Below, piece by piece: positions 45,482 to 54,664 of a DNA stretch of 64,000 nucleotides; the first letter of the stretch is position 1, and each line of letters begins with the position of its first letter. The stretch is from positions 1,558,501-1,622,500 of the forward strand of contig NC_010995.1 in the NCBI RefSeq assembly GCF_000019225.1. The letters are read 5' to 3'. A program made the position numbers and the translations under genes. This stretch comes from Cellvibrio japonicus Ueda107 (GTDB lineage Bacteria; Pseudomonadota; Gammaproteobacteria; Pseudomonadales; Cellvibrionaceae). The notes beneath the pieces are model-generated. The model was given only the letters and a program-made list of their open reading frames with translations. It searched no databases and was not told the DNA's origin.

Positions 45482-45487
45482 TATAAT
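45482..45487 (+). promoter_or_regulatory. -10 element upstream of gltX
   Basis: A consensus TATAAT followed by a GC-rich stretch (GCGCGCC), 44 bp before the gltX ATG. The -35 region is weak. The GC-rich discriminator suggests stringent control. Confidence 0.5.
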
Positions 45488-45530
45488 GCGCGCCTTTTTC
45501 CATTGATCGATTCGCACCAAAGGCCGTTTT

Positions 45531-47045
45531 ATGTCCGAAATCCGCACCCGTATCGCTCCATCGCCCACGGGCGACCCCCATGTAGGTACCGCCTATATTG
45601 CGCTGTTCAACCTGTGTTTTGCCCGTCAACATGGCGGCAAATTCCTGTTGCGTATTGAGGACACCGACCAAACCCGCAGTACGCCCGAATCCGAGCAGGC
45701 GATTCTGGACAGCCTGCGCTGGTTGGGGTTGGAGTGGGACGAAGGCCCGGATGTGGGAGGCCCCCACGGCCCCTATCGCCAAAGCGAACGCATGGATATC
45801 TACGGCAAATACGCCCTGGAACTGGTGGAAAAAGGCCATGCGTTTTACTGTTTTGCCACTGCCGAAGAGCTGGATGAGATGCGTCGCGAACAACAGGCGC
45901 GCGGCGAAACGCCCAGGTATGACGGTCGCGGCTTAACACTCACCTCCGCCGAAGTCCAGTCCAGGCTGGATGCGGGCGAGCCCTATGTGATCCGCATGAA
46001 AATCCCGGAAGAGGGCGTGTGCGAAATCGACGATATGCTGCGCGGCAAGATTGAAATCGAATGGTCGCAAGTGGATATGCAAGTGCTGCTGAAGGCCGAC
46101 GGTATGCCCACTTATCATTTGGCCAACGTGGTGGACGACCACCTGATGCAAATCACCCATGTGATTCGCGGTGAGGAGTGGATCAACTCCGCCCCCAAGC
46201 ACTTGAAACTCTACGAATACTTCGGCTGGCGGGCACCGGTACTCTGCCATTTGCCACTGCTGCGCAATCCGGATAAATCCAAACTCAGCAAGCGCAAAAA
46301 CCCCACCAGCATCCTGTATTACAAGCGCATGGGTTATTTACCCGAGGCCATGCTCAACTACCTGGGGCGCATGGGCTGGTCAATGCCCGATGAGCGCGAG
46401 AAGTTCACCCTGGTGGAAATGCAGGAGCACTTCGACCTGCTGCGCGTCTCCCTGGGCGGGCCGATTTTCGATGTGGAAAAACTCAGCTGGCTCAACAGCC
46501 TGTGGATTCGCGAAAATTTCACTATCGAGCAGTTGGCGCAACGCCTGCACGATTGGGCGCTCAATAAAGACATGTTGTTGCAGGCCTTGCCCCACGCCCA
46601 ATCGCGCATGACCACCCTGAGCGATTTCGCGCCGCTTGCCGGCTTCCTCGTCAGCGGCATGATGCCTGTCACTGAAGCCAGTTTCGCCAGCAACAAACTG
46701 CCGGTAGAGCAGCAAAAAGAGTTCCTGCAATTTGCCCTCTGGCGCCTGGAGGCCCTGCGCACCTGGGAGCGCGACACACTGTTTGCAGAGCTGAAAACCC
46801 TGGCAGAGCAAATGGGGCTCAAGATCAAAGATGCCATAGCCCCTGTGTTTGTCGCCATCGCCGGCTCTACCGCCTCCTTCCCGGTCGTGGATTCCATGCA
46901 GATCATCGGCCCGGACATGAGCCGCGCCCGTATCCGCCACGCCATTAATGCCCTGGGGGGCTTCGGCAAAAACAAACAAAAGGACCTGGAAAAAGTCTTC
47001 GCCAAACTCAGCGAGCAGGGCGAGGAACCAGCGGTTAATCATTAA
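45531..47045 (+). CDS. gltX: Glutamyl-tRNA synthetase
   Basis: Charges tRNA-Glu (and tRNA-Gln in species lacking GlnRS). The 504-residue class I enzyme has the HIGH motif in RIAPSPTGDPHVGTAYIALFN, the catalytic-domain FLLRIEDTDQTRS, and the KMSKS motif as KSKLSKRKNPTS near residue 250. The C-terminal anticodon-binding domain is complete. The length and the FLLRIEDTDQ pattern fit the GluRS group rather than YadB. tRNA-Ala follows about 110 bp downstream with its own promoter. Confidence 0.97.
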   Translation: MSEIRTRIAPSPTGDPHVGTAYIALFNLCFARQHGGKFLLRIEDTDQTRSTPESEQAILDSLRWLGLEWDEGPDVGGPHGPYRQSERMDIYGKYALELVEKGHAFYCFATAEELDEMRREQQARGETPRYDGRGLTLTSAEVQSRLDAGEPYVIRMKIPEEGVCEIDDMLRGKIEIEWSQVDMQVLLKADGMPTYHLANVVDDHLMQITHVIRGEEWINSAPKHLKLYEYFGWRAPVLCHLPLLRNPDKSKLSKRKNPTSILYYKRMGYLPEAMLNYLGRMGWSMPDEREKFTLVEMQEHFDLLRVSLGGPIFDVEKLSWLNSLWIRENFTIEQLAQRLHDWALNKDMLLQALPHAQSRMTTLSDFAPLAGFLVSGMMPVTEASFASNKLPVEQQKEFLQFALWRLEALRTWERDTLFAELKTLAEQMGLKIKDAIAPVFVAIAGSTASFPVVDSMQIIGPDMSRARIRHAINALGGFGKNKQKDLEKVFAKLSEQGEEPAVNH

Positions 47046-47094
47046 CTGCTTGATTTATCGACAAAAAATCCGGGGTGTTCGGCAAATTTTTTGC

Positions 47095-47123
47095 TTGACA
47101 CCCCGCCCACACCTGCATAGAAT
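47095..47123 (+). promoter_or_regulatory. Sigma-70 promoter of tRNA-Ala
   Basis: TTGACA (47095-47100), 17-bp spacer, TAGAAT (47118-47123), then a GC-rich discriminator (GCGCGCC), the usual mark of stringently controlled stable RNA promoters. Confidence 0.88.
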
Positions 47124-47157
47124 GCGCGCCACTCAACGACGTCACGTCGACGAACTT

Positions 47158-47233
<76 letters not shown>

Positions 47234-47237
47234 AATT

Positions 47238-47275
47238 AAAAGCCCGCGTATTGAAAGATACGCGGGCTTTTTGTT
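47238..47275 (+). terminator. Terminator after tRNA-Ala
   Basis: AAAAGCCCGCGTAT (47238-47251) pairs perfectly with ATACGCGGGCTTTT (47258-47271), followed by TGTTTT. Confidence 0.92.
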
Positions 47276-47346
47276 TTCTGGTTTTGCCAGGGGAAACTAT
47301 TTAACTAGGGAGGGTTATTTAAAAGGGAACGAGAAAAAACCTCTGA

Positions 47347-47715
47347 CTACAATAAAAATTTTCCCGCTACTGCCACTACAAAAAACACCCAGGAAATAAC
47401 CAATAACATCCACGGCAGGCGTGATGAATATCGAATGCTTGAAATTTCCACCAACTCGTCTGCTTTGGGTTGGGTTAATTCATTCTCCAGCTTTTTCACC
47501 TTTTTTACCCGTTTATCCAAATCCCGCGCTTTTTCACTTTGCTGCCGTAAAAATAATTCCATGCCGCGTTGTATCCCATTAGCAATAGCTTTGGTTTCGG
47601 CCGGGGTTTGGCCTTCTATTTTGATACTGCGAGCGATTTTTAAGGCGTCAGCACGGAGGTCGCGAGCTTCTTTTTTCTGCTTACTTTTGGGTGCAGGCGT
47701 TACTGGTTTGGTCAT
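47347..47715 (-). CDS. DUF2956 family membrane-anchored protein
   Basis: A 122-residue protein of unknown function. A lysine- and arginine-rich N terminus (MTKPVTPAPKSKQKKEARDL), a helical middle with the segment GIQRGMELFLRQQSEKARD-LDKRVKKVKKLE, and one C-terminal membrane segment (LPWMLLVISWVFFVVAVAG) match the DUF2956 family. It is probably anchored by its tail with the bulk in the cytoplasm. It stands alone on the minus strand. Confidence 0.8.
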   Translation of the reverse strand: MTKPVTPAPKSKQKKEARDLRADALKIARSIKIEGQTPAETKAIANGIQRGMELFLRQQSEKARDLDKRVKKVKKLENELTQPKADELVEISSIRYSSRLPWMLLVISWVFFVVAVAGKFLL

Positions 47716-47829
47716 GTGCCGGTTCTCGTGAAGCGGTGTTGGAGTGGGACGCCATTTTAACTGCCACGTTGGTTGGCTGCCAATCCAGAATTATCGCTGC
47801 ACGATATTGGCGAATATGGTGAATACAAA

Positions 47830-49128
47830 TCAGGAAATCAGCGTATTGATGGTTTCCGCCAGATGATTCACACCTCGTTCCACTTCAGCAATACCCGAGG
47901 TTACTACCGACATGACTTCCAGGCTGCTGGTAGAGGAATTTTTGATTTGCTCCATTTGTGAGCCAATCTTGCGGATAAGGTCAGAGTTTTGGGTGACAAT
48001 TTCGGTGATGTTGACGGTTGCCTGGCCGGTACGTGCTGCAAGGGAGCGGACTTCATCGGCAACCACGGCGAAGCCTCTGCCAGACTCACCAGCACGGGCA
48101 GCCTCAATAGCAGCATTAAGTGCGAGCAGGTTGGTTTGCTCTGAGATGGAGCGAATGGTAGTGACCATATGGGTGATATTAATGCCCTGATTGTTGAGTT
48201 GCTGGCTCAGGATACTGGCCTCCTTGACTTGTTCCGAAATGGCTTCCGAGCTGTGCATGGCTTCATCCATGGCCTTTTTGGCGGCCGAGGTGATTTGCGC
48301 CGCTTGTTCGGATGTGGCGGCAGCAACGTCGCGGGCAGCCTGGGCTATTTCGATGCGTGAGGTGATATCTGACGCAAACTTAATGACTTTAATGACCTTT
48401 CCATTGCCATCAAAAATCGGGTTGTAGGTAGCCTCCAGCCACACCTGCTTTCCATATTTATCCCTGCGTTCGAAGCGGCCAGAGGAGAATTCCCCGCGTG
48501 CGAGTTTTTTCCAGAAATCGGGATTATCCTTATAGAACGCATCGGGACAGAACATTTTATGATGTTGTCCCTTGATATCATCCAATCGGTATTTCATGAC
48601 CTGCAAAAAATTCTCATTGGTGTTGAGTACGATACCTTCCGGCGAGAATTCGATGACAGCTAATGAGCGATTGAGAGCATTGATAATCGCTGTAGTATCA
48701 TCCAGGGATTGTTTGGCTAAGGTGATGTCCTTGGCGATTTTAAGGATTTTGATGACGCTGCCCAGTGGATCTTTAATGGGAAAGTAAGAGGCCTCCAGCC
48801 ATATGGCTTTTCCATGAAACCCTCTTCTGAGGAACAATCCCTCTTTGTGTACTCCTGCTGCAAGATCGTGCCAGAAGTTTTTATATTCTGTGGACTGTGT
48901 GGTTTCTGGATAGCACAGCGTCCGATGGTGGTTGTTGATCAATTGGTTGCGTTGGCCGCCAACAATATCCAGAAATACATCGTTAACGTCGGTGATTACC
49001 CCATCCGGTGTGAATTCAATACAAGCGACGTAGCGCTTGATGGATTCAAGTTCCCATAGCTGGGTATTCATAGGCAGGTGTTCTATCTGAATGCGTTGGG
49101 CTGTTTTGTGAGAGTTAAATCCAAACAT
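47830..49128 (-). CDS. Soluble chemoreceptor with two PAS domains, BdlA-like
   Basis: A 432-residue protein with PAS domains at about residues 28-140 and 150-262 and a methyl-accepting signalling domain at the C terminus, which ends with the hairpin-tip motif NLLALNAAIEAARAGESGRGFAVVADEVRSLA. No membrane segment is visible, so the receptor is cytoplasmic. Its architecture matches BdlA of Pseudomonas aeruginosa, which drives biofilm dispersal; Aer-type aerotaxis receptors instead have a membrane segment. A hairpin over the ribosome site (49129-49149) presents GGA in its loop, a possible CsrA site. Orthology to BdlA is inference. Confidence 0.85.
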   Translation of the reverse strand: MFGFNSHKTAQRIQIEHLPMNTQLWELESIKRYVACIEFTPDGVITDVNDVFLDIVGGQRNQLINNHHRTLCYPETTQSTEYKNFWHDLAAGVHKEGLFLRRGFHGKAIWLEASYFPIKDPLGSVIKILKIAKDITLAKQSLDDTTAIINALNRSLAVIEFSPEGIVLNTNENFLQVMKYRLDDIKGQHHKMFCPDAFYKDNPDFWKKLARGEFSSGRFERRDKYGKQVWLEATYNPIFDGNGKVIKVIKFASDITSRIEIAQAARDVAAATSEQAAQITSAAKKAMDEAMHSSEAISEQVKEASILSQQLNNQGINITHMVTTIRSISEQTNLLALNAAIEAARAGESGRGFAVVADEVRSLAARTGQATVNITEIVTQNSDLIRKIGSQMEQIKNSSTSSLEVMSVVTSGIAEVERGVNHLAETINTLIS

Positions 49129-49149
49129 ACTTCATACTCCATGTGAAGT
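49129..49149 (-). promoter_or_regulatory. Leader hairpin with GGA in the loop, possible CsrA site
   Basis: Read on the minus strand, ACTTCA and TGAAGT form a 6-bp stem with a 9-nt loop CATGGAGTA. The loop holds the probable ribosome site GGAG of the chemoreceptor gene and the CsrA-recognised GGA. Sequestration of the site by CsrA/RsmA would repress translation. Confidence 0.4.
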
Positions 49150-49570
49150 TTGGTGTATCGGATGGTGACCTGGTGCTGCGTTTGAGATTCAGCGTGTGTG
49201 AAATTATTGGTAGCTAATCAGCAAGTCTAGTTGGATTAGGGAAAATGCGCTGAAAAAATCTGATAATCCATAAATATATCGCGCCTTGTTGCGATAATGT
49301 CAATGCTTCGTGTTTATCAGTTGATTATTACGCCATCCTCTTTGTGCGGTGTAAAAATATGGATTTTTATTTTTGTCCATGTGTTCCTCCAGCAGAGGTT
49401 TTTCATGGTGAATTGGTATTCTTTTTCAGTTATTAATTTCTGGAAATTATTGCGTAATATCCTGTAATAACCCCTTATTGTTCCTTTACTACACTTTTGT
49501 GGTCAGAGTTAGCGACACATCTGTGCTGATGTTTTTGCATCGGTTCGGTTATTTTCCGTGTTAGAGGATA
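49150..49570. other. Gene-free AT-rich gap before the lectin-domain gene
   Basis: About 420 bp between divergent genes with no supported frame. It must hold the promoters of the chemoreceptor gene and the secreted-protein gene, but I see no clear -35/-10 pair, no operator and no RNA gene. Confidence 0.5.
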
Positions 49571-51079
49571 ATGGTGAACATTATGAACAATAAATTCAAA
49601 GGAAAAGCAGGCTTACTCCTGGGTATGGCCTTGATGTGTGCCTATGGACTTGGGGTGAGCAATAGCTATGCAGCCAATGAAAAATATGCCAAAACAGATA
49701 AATTACAGACCCCGGCATTTAATTGTACCGCTGATTCGACCTGGTTTACGAATCCCAGTATGCCCACGGAAGTGAAGCAGAGTGGGGCGGATGGAACATC
49801 CAACTTTTGCGATTTTTATCAATTCTCCTGGCAGGCATTTGCCTATTTGATGGCGTCATCGAAAGATGCGGCAGGTGTTCGAAATTATGAAGATACCACC
49901 CAGTTTTTTGAGTTGGAGATTCAGGCGAATGGCTCTCCTGCCAACTCCTGTGACGATAAACATGGTGAAAAGACATTTTTTGTCCGTACCATGAAACCGG
50001 AGGATGGTGGTACGGCTTTTTTGATTCCCGAGCGGATTGGCCAAGCGGGTGGTGGGGCAACGATTTACGATCAAAATGGCAATGTCGTGTATTACGATGT
50101 GCGCTTCAGCAAAAATATGTGCGATATCAACAGTATAAAAACACAGCAAAACTTTCCGGGGGGGACAACAGAATTAAAAGCTGCCTGGAAGGTGTTGGGG
50201 CCAAAGGATGACAAGTCTCGCTATATCACGATTGATACCCAAATCGGCTCGGATAACAAGGCGGTTACGTTGGGGATGATTGGTTTCCATATCGCCATTG
50301 CAACCCCGGATCACCCGGAGTTCGTGTGGGCGACTTTTGAACACAATGTAAATGTGCCAGATTGCGTCAATCCTTCATCGACCACAGGTTGGTCATTCAC
50401 CAGTGAGACCTGTACAACGGATCTGAAAAATAAGGATCCCCTGGGGATAGTGCAATGCCGTTTCAATAATCCTTTTGCGCAGTCATCGCTCACCGGAACA
50501 CCGACGGAGATTTGTCGTGAGTATCCTTATGGCTCAGCGCCAGGGGATCTGAAATACGAAGAAAACCTGGGCGATATCACTACATTGAATGCGAATGTGC
50601 AGCCCTATCTAACCAACGAATTTGCGGTATTGCGCAATTACTTTAACCTGGGGGCGCTGTGGCTGAGTGATCCTACCCAGAGTTCCATTATGGGCAACCA
50701 GCGCGGTTCCCTGCGCCTGGCAAATTCGGTGATGGAAACAGATTATCAGGATGTGGTTATTAGCAATAATCCAAGTGCCTTTGTATCCAACTGCTTTGGT
50801 TGTCATAACTACACAGGTACCTCAACACCCGCGTCGGGCAAGAACACTACGTCTGGCAGTTTGAGCCATATCTTCGATGATATCGTGGCGGGTTCGAAGC
50901 AATGTGTGGATGTGCAAGCGTCGGCGCTGATCAATAGCCAATCCCAAGCGAAACAGCAGTGCCCGTCCGTGTGTACTAATTCATCATCATTCTTTAGCTG
51001 GAATGGCCAATGGACGAATCAGGATGCGAAAACAGGCCAGCAGCTGCCAATGACGGTTTGTGGCTGTTGTGGTACATAG
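49571..51079 (+). CDS. Secreted protein with CxxCH haem motif and C-terminal MVL-like mannan-binding motif
   Basis: A 502-residue protein with a signal peptide (GLLLGMALMCAYGLGVSNSYA, cleavage after about residue 34). The large middle part (about 60-400) has no family I recognise; it contains WQAFAYLM and many Cys. At about residue 409 lies SNCFGCHNY, a c-type haem-binding CxxCH. The last 45 residues carry the pattern NSQSQAKQQCPSVC ... WNGQWTN ... MTVCGC, which resembles the mannan-binding MVL family of lectins. So it may be a haem protein that binds mannose-rich polysaccharide. GTG 49574 or ATG 49583 are alternative starts. A terminator follows at 51142. Confidence 0.6.
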   Translation: MVNIMNNKFKGKAGLLLGMALMCAYGLGVSNSYAANEKYAKTDKLQTPAFNCTADSTWFTNPSMPTEVKQSGADGTSNFCDFYQFSWQAFAYLMASSKDAAGVRNYEDTTQFFELEIQANGSPANSCDDKHGEKTFFVRTMKPEDGGTAFLIPERIGQAGGGATIYDQNGNVVYYDVRFSKNMCDINSIKTQQNFPGGTTELKAAWKVLGPKDDKSRYITIDTQIGSDNKAVTLGMIGFHIAIATPDHPEFVWATFEHNVNVPDCVNPSSTTGWSFTSETCTTDLKNKDPLGIVQCRFNNPFAQSSLTGTPTEICREYPYGSAPGDLKYEENLGDITTLNANVQPYLTNEFAVLRNYFNLGALWLSDPTQSSIMGNQRGSLRLANSVMETDYQDVVISNNPSAFVSNCFGCHNYTGTSTPASGKNTTSGSLSHIFDDIVAGSKQCVDVQASALINSQSQAKQQCPSVCTNSSSFFSWNGQWTNQDAKTGQQLPMTVCGCCGT

Positions 51080-51141
51080 GGAGGGGTGACCTGATAATCA
51101 GGTAAAGATAATAAAATCAAAGAGTTGCTTTGCGTGACGAT

Positions 51142-51172
51142 AAAAGGCCTGCCAGGTGTGCAGGCCTTTTTG
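51142..51172 (+). terminator. Terminator after the lectin-domain gene
   Basis: AAAAGGCCTGC (51142-51152) pairs perfectly with GCAGGCCTTTT (51160-51170) around a 7-nt loop, followed by a short T-rich stretch. Confidence 0.85.
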
Positions 51173-51304
51173 CGTTTGCGATCGGGGTTTTGTGTCGCTT
51201 GTCATAGGTTATCAGCGTTTCCTCTGGTATTTTTTGCGTCGTCAGAATCATCTGCTATACCCAAAGAAGAGGCCATTAACCAACTTTTTATAAGTGAGGC
51301 TAAC

Positions 51305-52117
51305 GTGGAGCTCCAGACCCTGCTTGATCACGCCCAAAAGTTACCCAGTATTCCCGAGGTGGTGCGTGAGTTGATTGAAAAGTTTGACGATGATCAGGTA
51401 AATACGGAGGAGATTGTCGAGCGGATCTCGGCAGACCAGGTACTAACCGCCAAGCTGCTGCGCGTTGCCAATTCCCCTTTTTATGGTGGTAATCGCAACC
51501 TGTTTTCGGTGCGTGATGCAGTGTTTTTCCTGGGGTTTAATGCCGTGCGAACACTGGTGTTGGCTGCCGGGGTGACAGGTGCTTTTCGTCCGCCAGCATC
51601 CTTTGATTTACGTGGCTTTTGGAAACTCAGCTTTTCTGTTGCGGCGGCTTGCAAGACCCTGGCGGTTTACTCCCGTGATAACGTCGATACAGCTTTCACC
51701 TGTGGCCTGATCCATAACATAGGTGAGTTGCTGGTACAGATTATCCTGCCAGGTAAGGGGGCGTTGCTTGCCAAACAGGCCCGACATGCACCGTTGGAAT
51801 TTGGGCGCGAGTGCGAGGTGCTGGGGTTTACCTATGCTGAATTGGGAGCTGCCCTGGCGCGTCGCTGGAATTTTCCTGAAGCCATGGCCCAGGCAATTGA
51901 ACAACAGAATGATCCTTTAGCGGCACGCTCATTCTCGCGAGTGGCGGGATTGATCCACCTGGCGCTGTATCGTGTCGCCTATGCCGGTGAGAGCCAGTTG
52001 CCGCCGGTATTTCCCATCGCATTGGCGCTGCGCCTGGATATTGATCTGGAGCATATCCTGGAGCCGGTCAGTGCTGTTGAGCAGCAGGTGGATGAACTTG
52101 CCCACCTGCTGGACTAG
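51305..52117 (+). CDS. HDOD domain protein
   Basis: A 270-residue cytoplasmic protein that is nearly all HDOD domain. Typical are LPSIPEVVRELIEKFDDD, ISADQVLTAKLLRVANSPFYG, VRDAVFFLGFNAVRTLVLA and TCGLIHNIGELLVQIILPG. HDOD is a degenerate HD-phosphohydrolase fold without complete metal sites; it is used in signalling, often with c-di-GMP. GTG 51305 with GTGAGG upstream is my start; the open frame reaches back to 51125, but that crosses the terminator and includes no conserved sequence. Function not known. Confidence 0.85.
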   Translation: MELQTLLDHAQKLPSIPEVVRELIEKFDDDQVNTEEIVERISADQVLTAKLLRVANSPFYGGNRNLFSVRDAVFFLGFNAVRTLVLAAGVTGAFRPPASFDLRGFWKLSFSVAAACKTLAVYSRDNVDTAFTCGLIHNIGELLVQIILPGKGALLAKQARHAPLEFGRECEVLGFTYAELGAALARRWNFPEAMAQAIEQQNDPLAARSFSRVAGLIHLALYRVAYAGESQLPPVFPIALALRLDIDLEHILEPVSAVEQQVDELAHLLD

Positions 52118-52124
52118 GGAATGC

Positions 52125-53090
52125 TTATGCCGCAGCGGCCACATCCATAGCCTGGATAAAGCAGGCCTCTATATCGGCTGGCGTCGTTTTACGTTTCACG
52201 GCCTCAAAAAAGACGTTCGCTTCAGGGTATTGGCGGCTGAGATACATCAGCCACTGTTTCACACGATTGCCGCAATTGCGGGTTTCATAAAGCGGTGTCG
52301 TCAGCCGGTAATAATCAAACAGGATTTGGCAGACCTCGCCCCAAGTTAACGGACGGTATTCCTCCCCCGCCAAATAGGCTTTGATCTGCCGTGCCAGATC
52401 AGGGCAGGAGAGCAGGCCCCGGCCGAGCATCACATCCGCGCACTGGGATTGCTCGCGGCAGCGCAGGTAATCCTCCACAGACCAGATTTCACCGTTGGCG
52501 ATAACCGGGATTTTCAAGGCAGCCTTGATATCGGCGATGTAATGCCAATAGGCAGGCGGCTTGTAGCCATCCGCTTTGGAGCGCGCATGGACTGTGAGCT
52601 CATCGGCGCCAGCGGCTTCGACTGCCTGGGCGTTTTCCATGTAGGACGTGCGATCCTCAAAGCCCAGGCGGATTTTGGCGGATACGGGAATAGCGCGCGG
52701 GACAGCGTCGCGTACGGCTTTGATAATGCTGTACACCCTGTCCGGGGTGCGTAACAGGCAGGCGCCACCTTCGTGGGAGTTGACGGTTTTGGCCGGACAA
52801 CCGAAATTCAGGTCTATGGCTTTGGCGCCATAGCGCACCAGCTCCTGCGCATTAAGGGCCATGGGCTCAGGTTTGCTGCCGAGCAACTGTACCTTGACCG
52901 GGGTTCCATTGGGGGTTTGGCAATGGTTTTCCAGCTCCTGGGCATATTTGTAGAACACCTTATAGGGCAGCTTTTGGTCGGTGACGCGGATAAACTCGGT
53001 CACACAGCCATCCAGCCCGCCAAGGCGGGTCAGTATGTCGCGTACATGGTGTTCAACAACGCCCTCCATTGGGGCCAGCATGATTCTCAT
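52125..53090 (-). CDS. dusC: tRNA-dihydrouridine(16) synthase
   Basis: FMN enzyme that reduces uridine 16 of tRNA to dihydrouridine. The 321-residue protein begins MRIMLAPMEGVVEHHVRDIL and has ITEFxRV-type TEFIRVTDQ, VQLLGSKPE, the catalytic Cys in DLNFGCPAKTVN, IPVSAKIRLGFED, TVHARSKADGY and IPVIANGEIWSVED. These fit DusC rather than DusA or DusB. It converges with the HDOD gene and is divergent from the helicase gene. Confidence 0.93.
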   Translation of the reverse strand: MRIMLAPMEGVVEHHVRDILTRLGGLDGCVTEFIRVTDQKLPYKVFYKYAQELENHCQTPNGTPVKVQLLGSKPEPMALNAQELVRYGAKAIDLNFGCPAKTVNSHEGGACLLRTPDRVYSIIKAVRDAVPRAIPVSAKIRLGFEDRTSYMENAQAVEAAGADELTVHARSKADGYKPPAYWHYIADIKAALKIPVIANGEIWSVEDYLRCREQSQCADVMLGRGLLSCPDLARQIKAYLAGEEYRPLTWGEVCQILFDYYRLTTPLYETRNCGNRVKQWLMYLSRQYPEANVFFEAVKRKTTPADIEACFIQAMDVAAAA

Positions 53091-53260
53091 GGAGATTTAC
53101 CCTTGGGTAGATAGCCTGGGGCGCGCATTTTACGCGCGCTGGCCGTGTATTTCACAGGCCTGATTGCACAGGTGTGTTGCTTATGGCCGCGTATCTGCGT
53201 AGATTGCGCCTCCCTTTTTGCTATCTCTGTTCCCAATCTCTGCCCAGCCGAGGATGCCTT

Positions 53261-54664
53261 ATGTCTGCCTTTGACGATCTGATTGCCGATACCCAATTGC
53301 GTAAGGCCATTGCTGAGCAGGGGTATGAGCAGCCTACCGAGGTACAACAGGCTGCTATCCCGCGCGCGCTGGAGGGTAAAAACCTCCTGGTCAGTTCAAA
53401 GACGGGCAGTGGGAAAACAGCGGCATTTTTGTTGCCTTGCCTGCAGCAGATACTGGCCCAGTCAGCGGTTAATCCACGCAGCACACGCTTGTTAATCCTC
53501 ACTCCAACCCGTGAACTGGCCCGGCAGATTGTCAAAAATGCCCAGAGCTTGCTGCGTTTTACCTCCATCAAGGTGGGCAGTATCTGTGGGGGGGAAGAAC
53601 TCCGGTATCAAAAGGCACTGCTGCGCAAGAACCCGGAAATTGTGGTGGCAACACCCGGTCGTCTTGCCGAGCATGTCGCGCACAAGTCCACGGATTTTTC
53701 CGGCCTTGAGTTTTTGGTACTCGACGAGGCAGATCGCATGCTCGATATGGGCTTAAGCGAGGATGTACTCAAAATTGTTGAGAGCTGTGATGCTGCCCGC
53801 CAGACATTGCTCTTCTCTGCCACCCTGGAGCAAAAAGGGCTGCGTCACCTGATTAAACAGGTCATCACGGGTGAAGCGGAAGAAATTTATATTGAGGACA
53901 GCTCCAACCAGATTGAGCAACAGATGGTGCTGGCCGATGACGACAAACACAAGGAGAGGCTGGCGGTCGCCTTGTTAAACCGGGCGGAATACCAAAAAGC
54001 GATTGTCTTTGTGAACACCAAGGTGCGTGCGTCGCAACTGGATAATATTCTGCGTTACAACCAGTTGCGTTCTACCGCACTGCATGGCGACATTACCCAG
54101 GATGATCGCAAGCGTGTGCTGGAAGCGTTCCGCCAAGGCAAAACCCGCGTTCTGGTGGCTACTGACGTGGCGGCCCGCGGCCTCGATATTGATGGTGTGG
54201 ATCTGGTGATTAACCTGGAAATGGCCCATTCCGGGGATGAGTATCTGCACCGTGTCGGACGCACAGGCCGTGCTGACCAGCCAGGCAGGGCAGTGAGTTT
54301 TGTCTCGGCTTCCGAGTGGAACCTGACGAAAAGTATTGAGCGCTATTTGAAAGTTTCCCTGCAGACAATCCAGATCCCGGGGCTTGAGGCCAGTTATAAA
54401 GGGCCAGACAAGCTCAAGAAATCTGGCAAGGCCTATGGTGCGAAAAAGAAAGCAGCGGATGGGAAACAGGATAAAAAGAAAGGTACAACTGCAGGCGGGG
54501 CAAAAAAGATAACAGAAAAAGTGAAAGTGCGCGAGCGCGAGCGCAAAAATATTGGCAAGCGCCGCAAGCCAAGTGGGATTGGTGTTGATACTGCTGTTAT
54601 AGATGGCTTTGCGCCACCACCGAAGAAAGTTCTGCCTCGCCTCACACCTGAGGCAGACGAATAA
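53261..54664 (+). CDS. DEAD-box RNA helicase
   Basis: A 467-residue ATP-dependent RNA helicase. All motifs are seen: Q motif YEQPTEVQQAAIP, Walker A SSKTGSGKTAAF, PTRELA, TPGR, DEAD in VLDEADRMLD, SAT, ARGLDIDGVDLVIN and HRVGRTGRAD. After the helicase core comes a basic tail of about 90 residues rich in Lys and Arg (KKSGKAYGAKKKA, RERERKNIGKRRKP), probably for RNA contact. The paralogue type (SrmB, RhlE or other) cannot be fixed. ATG 53261 has GAGG 8 nt upstream; an earlier in-frame start at 53174 has none. Confidence 0.92.
   Translation: MSAFDDLIADTQLRKAIAEQGYEQPTEVQQAAIPRALEGKNLLVSSKTGSGKTAAFLLPCLQQILAQSAVNPRSTRLLILTPTRELARQIVKNAQSLLRFTSIKVGSICGGEELRYQKALLRKNPEIVVATPGRLAEHVAHKSTDFSGLEFLVLDEADRMLDMGLSEDVLKIVESCDAARQTLLFSATLEQKGLRHLIKQVITGEAEEIYIEDSSNQIEQQMVLADDDKHKERLAVALLNRAEYQKAIVFVNTKVRASQLDNILRYNQLRSTALHGDITQDDRKRVLEAFRQGKTRVLVATDVAARGLDIDGVDLVINLEMAHSGDEYLHRVGRTGRADQPGRAVSFVSASEWNLTKSIERYLKVSLQTIQIPGLEASYKGPDKLKKSGKAYGAKKKAADGKQDKKKGTTAGGAKKITEKVKVRERERKNIGKRRKPSGIGVDTAVIDGFAPPPKKVLPRLTPEADE

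Noticed and set aside
51125..51304. N-terminal extension of the HDOD protein
   Set aside because: The stretch contains the intrinsic terminator of the preceding gene and no conserved residues; GTG 51305 has a good ribosome site.
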